Assembly (NCBI GenBank): GCA_964484385.1
Contig: CAZAFV010000002.1
Span: forward strand, 38,480-102,479
Source of the DNA: Poriferisodalis sp964484385
GTDB taxonomy: Bacteria > Actinomycetota > Acidimicrobiia > Acidimicrobiales > Poriferisodalaceae
DNA: 64,000 nucleotides
Direction: 5' to 3'
The notes below the pieces were generated by a model. That model searched no databases. It saw only the letters and a program-made list of their open reading frames with translations, and was not told where the DNA came from. This document shows, piece after piece, positions 1 through 7,674 of the stretch. Positions within the stretch are counted from its first letter, which is position 1. Every line of letters begins with the position of its first letter. The position numbers and the translations under genes are program-made.

Positions 1-2
1 AG

Positions 3-413
3 ATCAACATCGGCATGACCGCGGATGTCGGAACGCTGCAGCGCATGCCCAAGCTGGTGCCCGAGGGAGTCGTGCGCGAGCTCGCCTTCACGGGTCGGCG
101 CATGGGCGCTCCCGAAGCCTTGGACCGGGGATTCGTCAACGCGGTCTATGACGACCACGATTCGATGATGGACGCCGTGACCGAGGTGGCGGCACAGATC
201 GCCTCCAAGAGCCCGATGGCGATCTGGGGTACCAAGCAGACCATGAACTACAGCCGCGATCACTCGGTAGCAGACGGCCTCGAGTACATCGCCGTGTGGA
301 ACGCGGCCATGTTCGACACCGACGACATGGGCGAGGCCTTCCGTGCCCAGATGGACCGTCGCGATCCCGACTATCCGGACCACAGCGCTCTGCACCACGG
401 GCTGGGTGCCTAG
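3..413 (+). CDS. Enoyl-CoA hydratase/isomerase family protein, C-terminal part (5' end outside window)
   Basis: Crotonase-fold enzyme acting on acyl-CoA thioesters. The reading frame is open from the window edge, so the N-terminal half with the oxyanion-hole region is not visible. The visible 136 residues begin in the segment ADVGTLQRMPKLV, which resembles the ADVGTLQRLPK signature of dienoyl-CoA isomerases and related crotonases, and continue through the C-terminal helices (SPMAIWGTKQTMNY, then a GLEYIAVWNAAMF helix). A role in fatty-acid or aromatic acid beta-oxidation is likely, but the substrate cannot be told. It is followed on the same strand by a metallo-hydrolase gene 68 nt downstream. 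Confidence 0.8.
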   Translation: MNIGMTADVGTLQRMPKLVPEGVVRELAFTGRRMGAPEALDRGFVNAVYDDHDSMMDAVTEVAAQIASKSPMAIWGTKQTMNYSRDHSVADGLEYIAVWNAAMFDTDDMGEAFRAQMDRRDPDYPDHSALHHGLGA

Positions 414-481
414 CCACGAGCAGTCAGCGACGGCTCTCGAGCCGTGGCGCGACCTAGGCGACTTCCGACGGAGGCAGTCAC

Positions 482-1252
482 ATGACGCAACTCTCATTGG
501 TACCGCTCGAGTGCGGTTGGCTGTCCACCCCGACTGCGTCGGTGATCAAGGACGCTCCCGGCAACGTGCGGCTGCCCATCCCGAGCTGGCTGGTGCGCCA
601 CCCCAGCGGCCAGACGCTGGTGTTCGACACCGGCATGCACCCCCAGGTGCAGGAGGGCGTGGGTGCGAGGTACCCGCTGCTGGCCAAGTCGTTCACGGCC
701 GATTACACCGCCGGCGACGAGGTGTCAGCCCGATTGGAGAGCGTCGATGTGGATCCGGCCGAGCTGACGTACGTCATCTTCAGCCACCTGCACTTCGACC
801 ACTGCGGCGGCACCGAGCTGCTGCCCAATGCGCGGCTGATCTGCCAGCGGGCCGAGTGGGAGTCGGGTCATCACCCCAAGCTCATCGAGTACGAGGTGTA
901 CAAGCCCGACGACTTCGACCTCGGGCACGATCTGCTGCTCATCGAAGGCGAGCACGACGTGTTCGGCGACGGCTCGGTCACCTGCATTCCCACGCCGGGA
1001 CACACCGCAGGCCACCAGTCACTGCGAGTGGAGCTCGACAGCGGTCCGGTGGTGCTGACAGGCGACTGCGTCTACTGGGAGGATGTGCTCGACCGGATGC
1101 TGCTGCCGCCGTTCGGCTACGACCACGACATGCAGCTCGAATCGATGCGTCACCTCAAGTCGCTGCGCGATGAGGGTGGCTGCCGCCTGCTGTACGGGCA
1201 CGACGACACCCAGTGGGCCACCCTGCCCCACGAAGGGCTCGGCCTGACCTAG
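482..1252 (+). CDS. Metallo-beta-lactamase fold hydrolase, N-acyl homoserine lactonase-like
   Basis: 256-residue member of the metallo-beta-lactamase superfamily. The metal-binding motif HLHFDH is at residues 102-107, followed by PTPGHTAGH (third His ligand), LTGDCVYW (bridging Asp) and a C-terminal YGHDD His. Layout and length match the AttM/AiiB-type N-acyl homoserine lactonase and lactone hydrolase group, so it may open lactone rings, but quorum quenching is not shown by sequence alone. The ATG is preceded by GGAGG at 7-nt spacing. It lies just after the acyl-CoA hydratase gene and converges on the amidohydrolase gene. Confidence 0.82.
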   Translation: MTQLSLVPLECGWLSTPTASVIKDAPGNVRLPIPSWLVRHPSGQTLVFDTGMHPQVQEGVGARYPLLAKSFTADYTAGDEVSARLESVDVDPAELTYVIFSHLHFDHCGGTELLPNARLICQRAEWESGHHPKLIEYEVYKPDDFDLGHDLLLIEGEHDVFGDGSVTCIPTPGHTAGHQSLRVELDSGPVVLTGDCVYWEDVLDRMLLPPFGYDHDMQLESMRHLKSLRDEGGCRLLYGHDDTQWATLPHEGLGLT

Positions 1253-1263
1253 CTGGCAGGCCT

Positions 1264-1280
1264 GGCCGGACTGGCCGGCC
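1264..1280. terminator. Possible bidirectional stem-loop between convergent genes
   Basis: GGCCGG (1264-1269) and CCGGCC (1275-1280) form a 6-bp GC stem with a 5-nt loop, 12 nt after the stop of the metallo-hydrolase gene and inside the short gap between two convergent genes. There is no T tract on either side, so this is only a weak candidate. Confidence 0.25.
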
Positions 1281-1309
1281 GGACCGAGCCCTAGACCAGG
1301 CCCGCTGCG

Positions 1310-2323
1310 CTAGGCGGGTGGGTCGACTCGGTAGAAGCGGCGCGCTGTGCCGGCGAACAGGTTGGCGCGTTCGGCGGCGGTGTAGCCCGCCTCGTCGCAG
1401 ATGCGCTGGAAGGCGTTGAACAGCACGGTGTACGAGCAGCCCTGCTTGTCCACCGGGAAGTTGCTCTCGAACATGCAGCGATCGGGGCCGAAGGTCTCGA
1501 TGCAGTGGCGGATGTCGTCGCTCCAGGTGGCGGCGACGTGCTCCGACGACGGGGCCTGCGGCAGTCGCTTGAAGCCGACGCCGTAGATGCTCATGCCGAT
1601 CCCGCCCACCTTGACGGTGACCTGCGGGTGGCGGGCCAGCGCTTCGAGCGCCGGGCGCACCACGGCGCGCACCTCGTCGCGGCGGTCGGCGTAGGGGCCG
1701 ATGCCCAGCGGTCCGCCGAGGTGGTCGAGCACGACGGGCGTGTCGGGCACAGCATGAGCGAGGTCAACCAGCTCAGCGACCTGCGTGTGGAACATCCAGC
1801 CGTCGAAGCTGAAGCCCATGCGGCCCAGCGTTGCGTATCCGGCCCGGAAGTCCGCATCGGCGAGCAGCTCGGGCGGCGGCTTGGTGTGGCTCTCGCGGAT
1901 CTGGTCGCTGCCGTCCCAGGCGTTGGCGTGGCGGATGCCGCGGAAGAGCCCCTCACCGGCTTCGTCGTGCGCCGCGAGCACCTCCTCGACGGCATTGCCC
2001 AGCGTCAGGTCAGCGAAGCTGACGATGGCCGAGATCGTGGCCCCGTCGGCCTCGGCTGATATCGCCGCCTGCTCCCGGACGAACTCCGTCTCGCCCACCG
2101 GGCGCATGTGCTCAGGCCCGCTCGTGTAGTAGCCCGCAGCGCACTCCACAAAGACGGTCTGGGTGACGTTGTGCCCGGCGCCCGTGTCTTCATGCAGTTC
2201 GGGCACGAGGTACGTGCCAGCAGGAAAGTCCCACAGGTGGTGATGCGGATCGACGATCTCCTCGTCGGCGTCGATCGGCTGCTCAACGGTGGCTGCCAGC
2301 CACGCGTCCTTGTCGTCGGCCAC
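1310..2323 (-). CDS. Amidohydrolase family protein (amidohydrolase 2, dicarboxylate lactonase-like)
   Basis: TIM-barrel metal-dependent hydrolase of the amidohydrolase-2 (PF04909) type, the group of 2-pyrone-4,6-dicarboxylate lactonase and related ring-cleavage enzymes. With the chosen start it has 337 residues. The HxH metal motif (VDPHHHLWD) is near residues 25-31, a central His is in VVLDHLGGP, and the catalytic Asp region is MFESNFPVDKQ near the C-terminus. GTG at 2323 was preferred because AAGGGGGAG (2337-2329) sits 5 nt upstream; an upstream in-frame ATG at 2383 would add a non-conserved leader. The substrate is unknown. It ends opposite the metallo-hydrolase gene. Confidence 0.8.
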   Translation of the reverse strand: MADDKDAWLAATVEQPIDADEEIVDPHHHLWDFPAGTYLVPELHEDTGAGHNVTQTVFVECAAGYYTSGPEHMRPVGETEFVREQAAISAEADGATISAIVSFADLTLGNAVEEVLAAHDEAGEGLFRGIRHANAWDGSDQIRESHTKPPPELLADADFRAGYATLGRMGFSFDGWMFHTQVAELVDLAHAVPDTPVVLDHLGGPLGIGPYADRRDEVRAVVRPALEALARHPQVTVKVGGIGMSIYGVGFKRLPQAPSSEHVAATWSDDIRHCIETFGPDRCMFESNFPVDKQGCSYTVLFNAFQRICDEAGYTAAERANLFAGTARRFYRVDPPA

Positions 2324-2361
2324 TGCCACTCCCCCTTGATCGAACCTGCGCGGCACTGTAG

Positions 2362-2925
2362 GCGGCACAGGCACACGAGACACTTGTCGCCGACGCGATC
2401 GCGGCCGGGCCGCTGTCGTACGCGCTCGAGGCGCCGGTGCTCCTCACGCCCCGCTCGGCGCTGCACCCCGACGTGGCCCGATATCTGCGAGACGCCCGCA
2501 TCGACCATGTCGTGCTGATGGGCGGCACCACGGCACTGTCCGAAGACATCGAGACAGCGGTCCGCGACCTCGGCGTCCCCCGCATGGACCGCATCAACGG
2601 AGCGACCCGCTACCACACCGCCGCCGCAGCCGCCCGCTACACCGCAGAGCTGCTCATCGGCGTGTGCTTCGCCGGGCCCCGCATCGGGCTGGCGCGCGGC
2701 GACCTGCACACCGACGCCGCCAGCGCCGCACCACTGCTCGCACGGCAATGCACCCCGCTGCTGCTCACCGGGACCGAACGACTGCCCGACCCGACCGCCG
2801 AACACCTCACCAGCCTGCGCAGCGCTGCGCTCCTCGGCCCGCTCACCATCACCGTGTTCGGCGGCCCCAACGCCATCCCCGACCAGCTCCTCGACCCACT
2901 CACAGCCGGCCCCGACACCGACTGA
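2362..2925 (+). pseudogene. 5'-truncated remnant of a cell wall-binding repeat 2 (CWB2) surface protein
   Basis: The translated frame carries clear CWB2 (PF04122) features: AGPLSYALEAPVLLTPR, VVLMGGTTALS, RINGATRY, and a second unit ending TVFGGPNAIPDQ. In the family these units occur three at a time at the end of a secreted protein with a signal peptide. Here the frame is open only back to a stop at 2359-2361, begins in mid-repeat, and has no signal peptide, so the 5' portion is lost. The only in-frame start is an internal GTG (2437) inside a repeat. It abuts the divergent amidohydrolase start, suggesting a deletion or rearrangement joint near 2360. Expression as a short protein from 2437 cannot be excluded. 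Confidence 0.6.
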
Positions 2926-2989
2926 CCACCCGCATCTGCGCGGCCGCGCCGAGCCCCGCTGACGTGGCTGTGAAAGTTATGAAAATTGA

Positions 2990-3020
2990 TTGGAACATAT
3001 TGACGATTGCTCTCTAAGGT
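2990..3020 (+). promoter_or_regulatory. Candidate promoter for the small coiled-coil protein
   Basis: An AT-rich island (about 2968-3020) in an otherwise GC-rich window. It contains TTGGAA (2990-2995) and an actinobacterial-type -10 TAAGGT (3015-3020) at 19-nt spacing, about 50 nt before the AGGAG ribosome site of the gene starting at 3068. The spacing is longer than ideal. Confidence 0.4.
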
Positions 3021-3067
3021 CGGTGCTGTTGCCTTCCGCTATGCCCAGCACTTGACAGGAGACCGCC

Positions 3068-3442
3068 ATGTCGGAACAAGATCGGACTCGGCTCTACGCT
3101 TGGCTGCGTGAGCAGGCTGGCGAATCGGAGGCGGAATACCTGATGTCCTGCCTGCCGCCCGCACCGCTGCCAGACCTGGTTACCAAGGACTATTTCGACG
3201 CATCCCTCGACGCCAAACTCGACGCCAAACTGTCCAACTTCGTCACCAAGGACTACCTCGACAGCGTGCTCGACGCCAAACTCGACGCCAAGCTGTCGAA
3301 TGCCAACGCGAGGATCGACCGCCTGGCGGAGCAGCAAGCCGAGGACCGCAGGGCGAATCAGGTCCGTCACTATTGGCTGGCCGGGATCGGCTTGTCAGCC
3401 GCCGTGCCGATCTGGCTCAGCGCCGTTGGCGTCATCGCCTAA
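3068..3442 (+). CDS. Small coiled-coil protein with duplicated segment and C-terminal membrane helix
   Basis: A 124-residue protein with no family I recognise. Two tandem 21-residue units, each starting VTKDY and ending in LDAKLDAKLSN, occupy about residues 39-80. They are followed by a charged helix (ARIDRLAEQQAEDRRANQ) and a single C-terminal membrane span (YWLAGIGLSAAVPIWLSAVGVIA). The heptad-like pattern suggests a coiled-coil stalk anchored in the membrane by its tail. A good AGGAG lies 6 nt before the ATG, and an AT-rich promoter region lies upstream. It stands alone between a gene remnant and a convergent phosphoesterase. The function is unknown. Confidence 0.6.
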   Translation: MSEQDRTRLYAWLREQAGESEAEYLMSCLPPAPLPDLVTKDYFDASLDAKLDAKLSNFVTKDYLDSVLDAKLDAKLSNANARIDRLAEQQAEDRRANQVRHYWLAGIGLSAAVPIWLSAVGVIA

Positions 3443-3479
3443 GCGCTCGAAGCTCGACACCAGCGCCGAACCGCAGCGA

Positions 3480-4055
3480 TCAGATCTCGCGGTCCCAGGA
3501 CTCCGTGGGTTCGAGGCCGTCGGGGGTGAGCTGCCACAGCGATGGTGTGGCGACGCCGTCGGTGATGTCGAGATAGCCGACGGTGCCGAGCTGCGCGCTG
3601 AGGTTGCGGGGAAACGTGGGCGAGCCGGGATTGACGCACAGCACCCCCGACAGGGTGTCGATGCGGTGGACGTGCGTGTCGCCGTATATGCACACGTCGA
3701 GCCGCTCGTCGGCGCCGAAGTGCCGTTCAACCGCATCAGCCACTGAGTAGAAGGACAGTTCGGGGACCGGCAGGTGGTGGGTGAGGCCGACCCGCACGCC
3801 GTCGAAGGTGTGCGCCCACGCGTTGGCCAGCAATGGATGGTCGGGCTGAACATCTCGCCCTGACGATCCGTCGTCGCCGTTGCCGCGAGCTGCCCAGGTG
3901 GGAGCGATCTCGTTGAGCCGGTCGACCACCGAGATGTCGTAGATGTCGCCCGCATGCAGGATGGCGTCGCAGCCCTCCATGGCCGCGTACGCCTCGGGCC
4001 ACAGCTCGGGTGCGGCCTCGGGAATGTGCGTGTCCGAGATGAGCCCGATGCGCAT
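3480..4055 (-). CDS. YfcE/MJ0936-family metallophosphoesterase
   Basis: 191-residue calcineurin-like phosphoesterase. Family motifs appear in order: DTHIP at residues 8-12, HAGDIYD (GD motif), GNGD, THHLP, and GDTHVHR followed by NPGS. The last metal motif is normally GHTH in YfcE-type enzymes; here the His is replaced by Asp (GDTH), which may alter metal binding. Length matches single-domain YfcE proteins, which hydrolyse phosphodiesters in vitro but whose cellular substrates are poorly defined. There is no Shine-Dalgarno sequence; a TAGCGT hexamer lies 6 nt upstream of the ATG, fitting a leaderless transcript. It follows the fmt end on the same strand. Confidence 0.85.
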   Translation of the reverse strand: MRIGLISDTHIPEAAPELWPEAYAAMEGCDAILHAGDIYDISVVDRLNEIAPTWAARGNGDDGSSGRDVQPDHPLLANAWAHTFDGVRVGLTHHLPVPELSFYSVADAVERHFGADERLDVCIYGDTHVHRIDTLSGVLCVNPGSPTFPRNLSAQLGTVGYLDITDGVATPSLWQLTPDGLEPTESWDREI

Positions 4056-4061
4056 CCGACC

Positions 4062-4067
4062 ACGCTA
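4062..4067 (-). promoter_or_regulatory. -10 hexamer (TAGCGT) for leaderless phosphoesterase mRNA
   Basis: TAGCGT on the minus strand ends 6 nt before the ATG at 4055, placing the expected transcription start at or beside the start codon. No ribosome binding site is present. Confidence 0.45.
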
Positions 4068-4085
4068 CGAGACTGACCGGCGACG

Positions 4086-4127
4086 CGACTGGCTGGCGAG
4101 AAGACTGATTGGCCGGACAGCCAGTCG
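4086..4127 (-). terminator. Inverted repeat after fmt, candidate operon terminator
   Basis: Perfect 10-bp arms CGACTGGCTG (4086-4095) and CAGCCAGTCG (4118-4127) flank a 22-nt loop, starting 10 nt after the fmt stop. It lacks a T tract, as is common in GC-rich actinobacteria, and would close the long pyr-to-fmt gene block just before the promoter of the phosphoesterase gene. Confidence 0.4.
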
Positions 4128-4136
4128 GGCCCGTGG

Positions 4137-5036
4137 TCAGCCGAAGCGGGTGACGGGGAGCAGGCGGGCGCCGCGCAGCCAATCCTGGGCATCAAGCGCT
4201 GCTCGGCCCGACGGCTGGACGGTGCGCAGGAGGACCAGGCCGTCGCCCGTCGCGACCGCATCGTCGACCAGCGTCCCGGGCGGCACTTCGGCCTCTCCTG
4301 ACATCGGGGTCGCCTCTCGGATGATGAAGCGCTCGCCGTCGAGCGTGGTCCATGCTCCGCCAACGCGGATCTGGCGGTCGATGTGGGCCGCCGGTTGGGA
4401 CCAGTCGATCTGGCGGTCCGCGGGGGTCAGCTTGCGTGCATAGGTCGGCTCGCCCGATTGGGATTGGGGCGTGCCGAGGCCCCCGGCGAGCGAGCCTGCG
4501 AGGTGCTGAGCACCTTCCTGAGCAAGCCGGTTGCGTAGCTCTGCTGCAGTGTCGGCCGGTCCGATGGGCACTTCGTGGCGCCAGTAGACGGGTCCGGTGT
4601 CGAGCGTCGCCTCCAGCGCCATGAGCGACACGCCTGTGCGGTCGTCACCGGCCAGCAGCGCTCGCTCAACCGGAGCTGCGCCGCGCCAGCGCGGCAGCAG
4701 CGAGAAGTGCAGATTGAGCATGGGTGTGGCCGCCAACAGCTCCTCACCGATGAGCTGCCCGTACGCCACCACGACCGCGCAGTCGGCGCCGCAGCCTGAG
4801 AGATCGGCCGGATTGTGGCTGACCGGCAGGCCCAGCTCTTCAGCGCCAGCGGCAACCGGGCTCGGGGTATCGCTGCCGCGGCGACTGCGACGACGCGGCG
4901 CGCCCGTGACCACAACGGGAATCTCGAATTCGGCTTCGGCAAGCGCCTGCAGGGCCGGTACGGCGTCGTCCGGGGTACCCGCGAAGGCGATCCGGCGCGG
5001 CCGTGCTGGCGGCAGCGGCAAGCCGGGTGACGTCAT
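4137..5036 (-). CDS. fmt: Methionyl-tRNA formyltransferase
   Basis: Transfers a formyl group from 10-formyltetrahydrofolate to the amino group of initiator Met-tRNA. The 299-residue length is normal. The N-terminal formyltransferase domain shows RIAFAGTPDDAVPAL, NLHFSLLPRWRGAAPVERA (catalytic Asn-His region and SLLP loop) and GVSLMALEATLDTGPV. The C-terminal OB-fold domain carries YARKLTPADRQIDWSQPA. ATG 5036 was chosen over an in-frame TTG at 5045. It directly follows the peptide deformylase gene, so the enzymes that add and remove the formyl group are coupled, and both sit downstream of priA as in other actinobacteria. Confidence 0.95.
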   Translation of the reverse strand: MTSPGLPLPPARPRRIAFAGTPDDAVPALQALAEAEFEIPVVVTGAPRRRSRRGSDTPSPVAAGAEELGLPVSHNPADLSGCGADCAVVVAYGQLIGEELLAATPMLNLHFSLLPRWRGAAPVERALLAGDDRTGVSLMALEATLDTGPVYWRHEVPIGPADTAAELRNRLAQEGAQHLAGSLAGGLGTPQSQSGEPTYARKLTPADRQIDWSQPAAHIDRQIRVGGAWTTLDGERFIIREATPMSGEAEVPPGTLVDDAVATGDGLVLLRTVQPSGRAALDAQDWLRGARLLPVTRFG

Positions 5037-5072
5037 CGGATGCAATCCGGCGAGACGGCAACGCGGGAGTGC

Positions 5073-5642
5073 TCAGTCCTCCGCGGCATTGCGGCCCACG
5101 AGCGGGACGGGGCCGCTTTCGACCGGTCCGTTGGTGCCGGACTGCAGCTGCGCGAGCTGGACTCGCCACTCTCGCAGTGCCTCCTTGCGCTCGGCCTTTT
5201 CGAGGTGATCGACGAGCAGCACGCCGTCGAGATGGTCCAGCTCGTGCTGGAACAGGCGCGCCAGCAGCTCGTCGGCCTCGATGCTGACCTCGTTGCCGTC
5301 GAGGTCACGTCCGACAATGTGCACCTCTTTCGGCCGGACGATCTCGAAGGTCAGACCGGGCACCGACAGACATCCCTCGGTGTAGGTCCACTCGCCTTCG
5401 CTCTCGACAATCTCGGGATTGATGAGCGTCTGGGGGCCGTCGCCTTCATAGAGGTCGAAGATGAACAGACGGCGCTGAATGCCCACTTGCGGGGCCGCTA
5501 GCCCGATGCCCTCGGCCTCGTACATGGCAGGCAGCATGTCGTCGACCATGCGCGCCACGCGGCCGTCGATGTCGGTGATCTCGGCGGCGCGCTGGCGCAG
5601 CACCGGATCGCCCATCAGCCGGATCTCGAACGTGCCTCCCAT
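5073..5642 (-). CDS. def: Peptide deformylase
   Basis: Metalloenzyme removing the N-formyl group from nascent proteins. The three family motifs are present in order: GIGLAAPQVG (motif 1), EGCLSVPG with the metal-ligand Cys (motif 2) and HELDHLDG with the HExxH His ligands (motif 3). Length 189 is typical of type I enzymes. The start codon has no Shine-Dalgarno sequence but lies 9 nt after a TAGCCT hexamer, so the mRNA is probably leaderless and def-fmt may have their own promoter. It lies between priA and fmt. Confidence 0.95.
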   Translation of the reverse strand: MGGTFEIRLMGDPVLRQRAAEITDIDGRVARMVDDMLPAMYEAEGIGLAAPQVGIQRRLFIFDLYEGDGPQTLINPEIVESEGEWTYTEGCLSVPGLTFEIVRPKEVHIVGRDLDGNEVSIEADELLARLFQHELDHLDGVLLVDHLEKAERKEALREWRVQLAQLQSGTNGPVESGPVPLVGRNAAED

Positions 5643-5651
5643 GGATTTCGG

Positions 5652-5657
5652 AGGCTA
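5652..5657 (-). promoter_or_regulatory. -10 hexamer (TAGCCT) for leaderless def mRNA
   Basis: TAGCCT on the minus strand ends 9 nt before the def ATG at 5642, in the short gap after priA. No ribosome binding site is visible. Confidence 0.45.
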
Positions 5658-5680
5658 CCGGCGCGCCCGCGCGCGGCCCG

Positions 5681-7567
5681 TCAGGCTCGCAGCGGGTCAA
5701 CCGCGACGCGCAGCCTCCCCGACGGCCGCTCGGCGGCTGCCAGGGCATCCAGCAGCACGTTCTGGTTGTCGCTGCGGATGCGCCACGTTCCGTCGTCGGG
5801 TCCCGCAATGTCGAGTACCTCGGCGTGCAGGCCGGCTGACAGGTTCTCGACGTAGCCCGGGGCCGCTGCTCCCGACACGAGCGCCCAGGCTGCAGCGGGC
5901 GGCTGGCGCATCGCCGAACGACGCTCGATCTCTGCACGCAGCCAATCGCTGGGATCGGCCCCGGCCGCCGCCGTCAGAACCGGATGATCAGGCAGCCGCG
6001 TCTGCACCAAGATGCTGCCGCTGCCCGAACGCGGGCCCACCAAGCGAGCCGCACGCACGAGCAGTGCGAAGGCCTCCTCGCCCGCCCGGTAGCGGGGCGC
6101 CGTGAGTTCCTGGTCGAAGTCGACAAACGCAACCGCGTCTGCCGACGGCACCCGGTGCAGCACCGCCTCGGTACCGATGAAGAGCGCTGGCTGCCTCGCC
6201 TGTGGCCGCGGTTGCCGACGACGCGACGATGCTCCGGCGCCAGCGTCGACAGAACCGGGGCCGGTGCCGACGCTGGTTGCATCTGGCGCTGCGCCGCCGA
6301 CCACCTGGACGACGGGACGGCGAGCGAGGCGTTCCATCTCCTCGGCGACGCCCTTCACCCCGACCCGAGCACGCCGGAACTTCGTCGCTCCGCAGAACTC
6401 GCACACCGCGGGTCGTACATCACCGCTGTCGGGGTCCGTGAACTGCTGCTTCTCCAGCCGCAGGGCGCGGCCGCTCGTGCGCGAACGCGCCAGCTCGCCG
6501 CACGAGGCGCAATAGGCGAGACGCGCCCGACCGGTGCGGTTCAGCACGCACACCACGGTGACGTCGCTGCGCAGCAGCTCGGCGAGAGCTTCGCCGCACC
6601 ACTCCCCCGTCGCTGGGTCGTCCTGGCGCCGGTCCGCAATCTGCAGCCGGGGCCACGCCTCTCGCTCATCTGGGCGAGGCGCGGTGGTGAACGAGGTCCT
6701 CGTGGACCCGCCCGCGGCATTGGCGATGTGGACGGCGTCCGGCGATGGCATTGGTCCCACCAGCAGGCAACGGGCACCGTCGCGACGGGCCCGCTCAACC
6801 GCCACATCACGTGCATTCCAAGTGGGCGCAGCCTCTTCTTGATACGTCTCGTCGTGTTCGTCAAGCACGACCACCACGTCGAGCCGGCCGCTCGGGGCCC
6901 ATGCCCCGGCGCGGGTCCCCACAACCGCGTGTGCCGACGCTGCCCCGGCCCAGTCGCGTGGAGCAAGTGCAGTTGACACGCCCGCTTGGCGCAGCCTGCC
7001 CACCAGCTGGGCCGCCCACGCCGCGGTGGGCACGAGCACGAGCGAGCGACCGTGGCGTACTGCTTCGACGACCAACGGCCATTCGTCGCCGCATGGACCG
7101 AGACGGACGACGGCCGGCAGCCCACCGCCGGCTGGCGCAGGGACGGCCGCAGCGAACGCATTTTCTACCCATTCGGGAGAGTCGGACGGGTCATCGGACA
7201 CGCCGTTCGGCAGACTCACCGGACGGCTCGTCGGCAGACCCTTGACGACGCGATCCGGGCTCGCGGTGCGCAAGAAGTGAACCTGAGTGCCGGCCCAACG
7301 CCACGCAGCCCATCTCGCCAGCTCGACTACATGCGGCGGCGGTCCGACGCCGACGACGCTGCTGATCGGCGCCAGTTCCCGACCGCCAGGAATCGTCGCG
7401 TCGAGCCCGGTCACCCAACCGCGCAGGCGACGGCGGTTGAGCACCACCCGCACAATCGTGCCGACGGTGACCGGCACCCGACCTGAGACCAGTTCCGGCG
7501 GCAGCAGGTACGTGAACTCGCGGTCGATGGCCGGCTCGTCAACCAGCACCTGCACCGCCTGCTGCAT
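5681..7567 (-). CDS. priA: Primosomal protein N' (PriA), degenerate actinobacterial form
   Basis: Replication-restart protein that recognises stalled forks. The 628 residues show the N-terminal DNA-binding domain (DREFTYLLPPEL, GTIVRVVLNRRRLRGWV) and the PriA C-terminal region (SADAVAFVDFDQEL, ILVQTRLPDHPVL, RRSAMRQPPAAAW). The helicase core is eroded: no Walker A GxxGxGKT is seen, and the equivalent stretch runs VVRLGPCGDEWPLVVEAV; the DEEH-type box is DEHDETYQ. Only two of the usual CxxC zinc pairs remain (CASC, CEFC). Loss of ATPase motifs is also known in mycobacterial PriA, so a non-helicase role is likely. It follows metK. Confidence 0.88.
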   Translation of the reverse strand: MQQAVQVLVDEPAIDREFTYLLPPELVSGRVPVTVGTIVRVVLNRRRLRGWVTGLDATIPGGRELAPISSVVGVGPPPHVVELARWAAWRWAGTQVHFLRTASPDRVVKGLPTSRPVSLPNGVSDDPSDSPEWVENAFAAAVPAPAGGGLPAVVRLGPCGDEWPLVVEAVRHGRSLVLVPTAAWAAQLVGRLRQAGVSTALAPRDWAGAASAHAVVGTRAGAWAPSGRLDVVVVLDEHDETYQEEAAPTWNARDVAVERARRDGARCLLVGPMPSPDAVHIANAAGGSTRTSFTTAPRPDEREAWPRLQIADRRQDDPATGEWCGEALAELLRSDVTVVCVLNRTGRARLAYCASCGELARSRTSGRALRLEKQQFTDPDSGDVRPAVCEFCGATKFRRARVGVKGVAEEMERLARRPVVQVVGGAAPDATSVGTGPGSVDAGAGASSRRRQPRPQARQPALFIGTEAVLHRVPSADAVAFVDFDQELTAPRYRAGEEAFALLVRAARLVGPRSGSGSILVQTRLPDHPVLTAAAGADPSDWLRAEIERRSAMRQPPAAAWALVSGAAAPGYVENLSAGLHAEVLDIAGPDDGTWRIRSDNQNVLLDALAAAERPSGRLRVAVDPLRA

Positions 7568-7674
7568 CGTTGCAGTCTGCCCCGCTCCAGCTGGACGCCG
7601 AGCGTCGCTTTCACAACCCCGCAGCCCATGCGGGAACTCGTCGTGCTTCGATGGGGCGCGGTCGCGCCCGCGGG

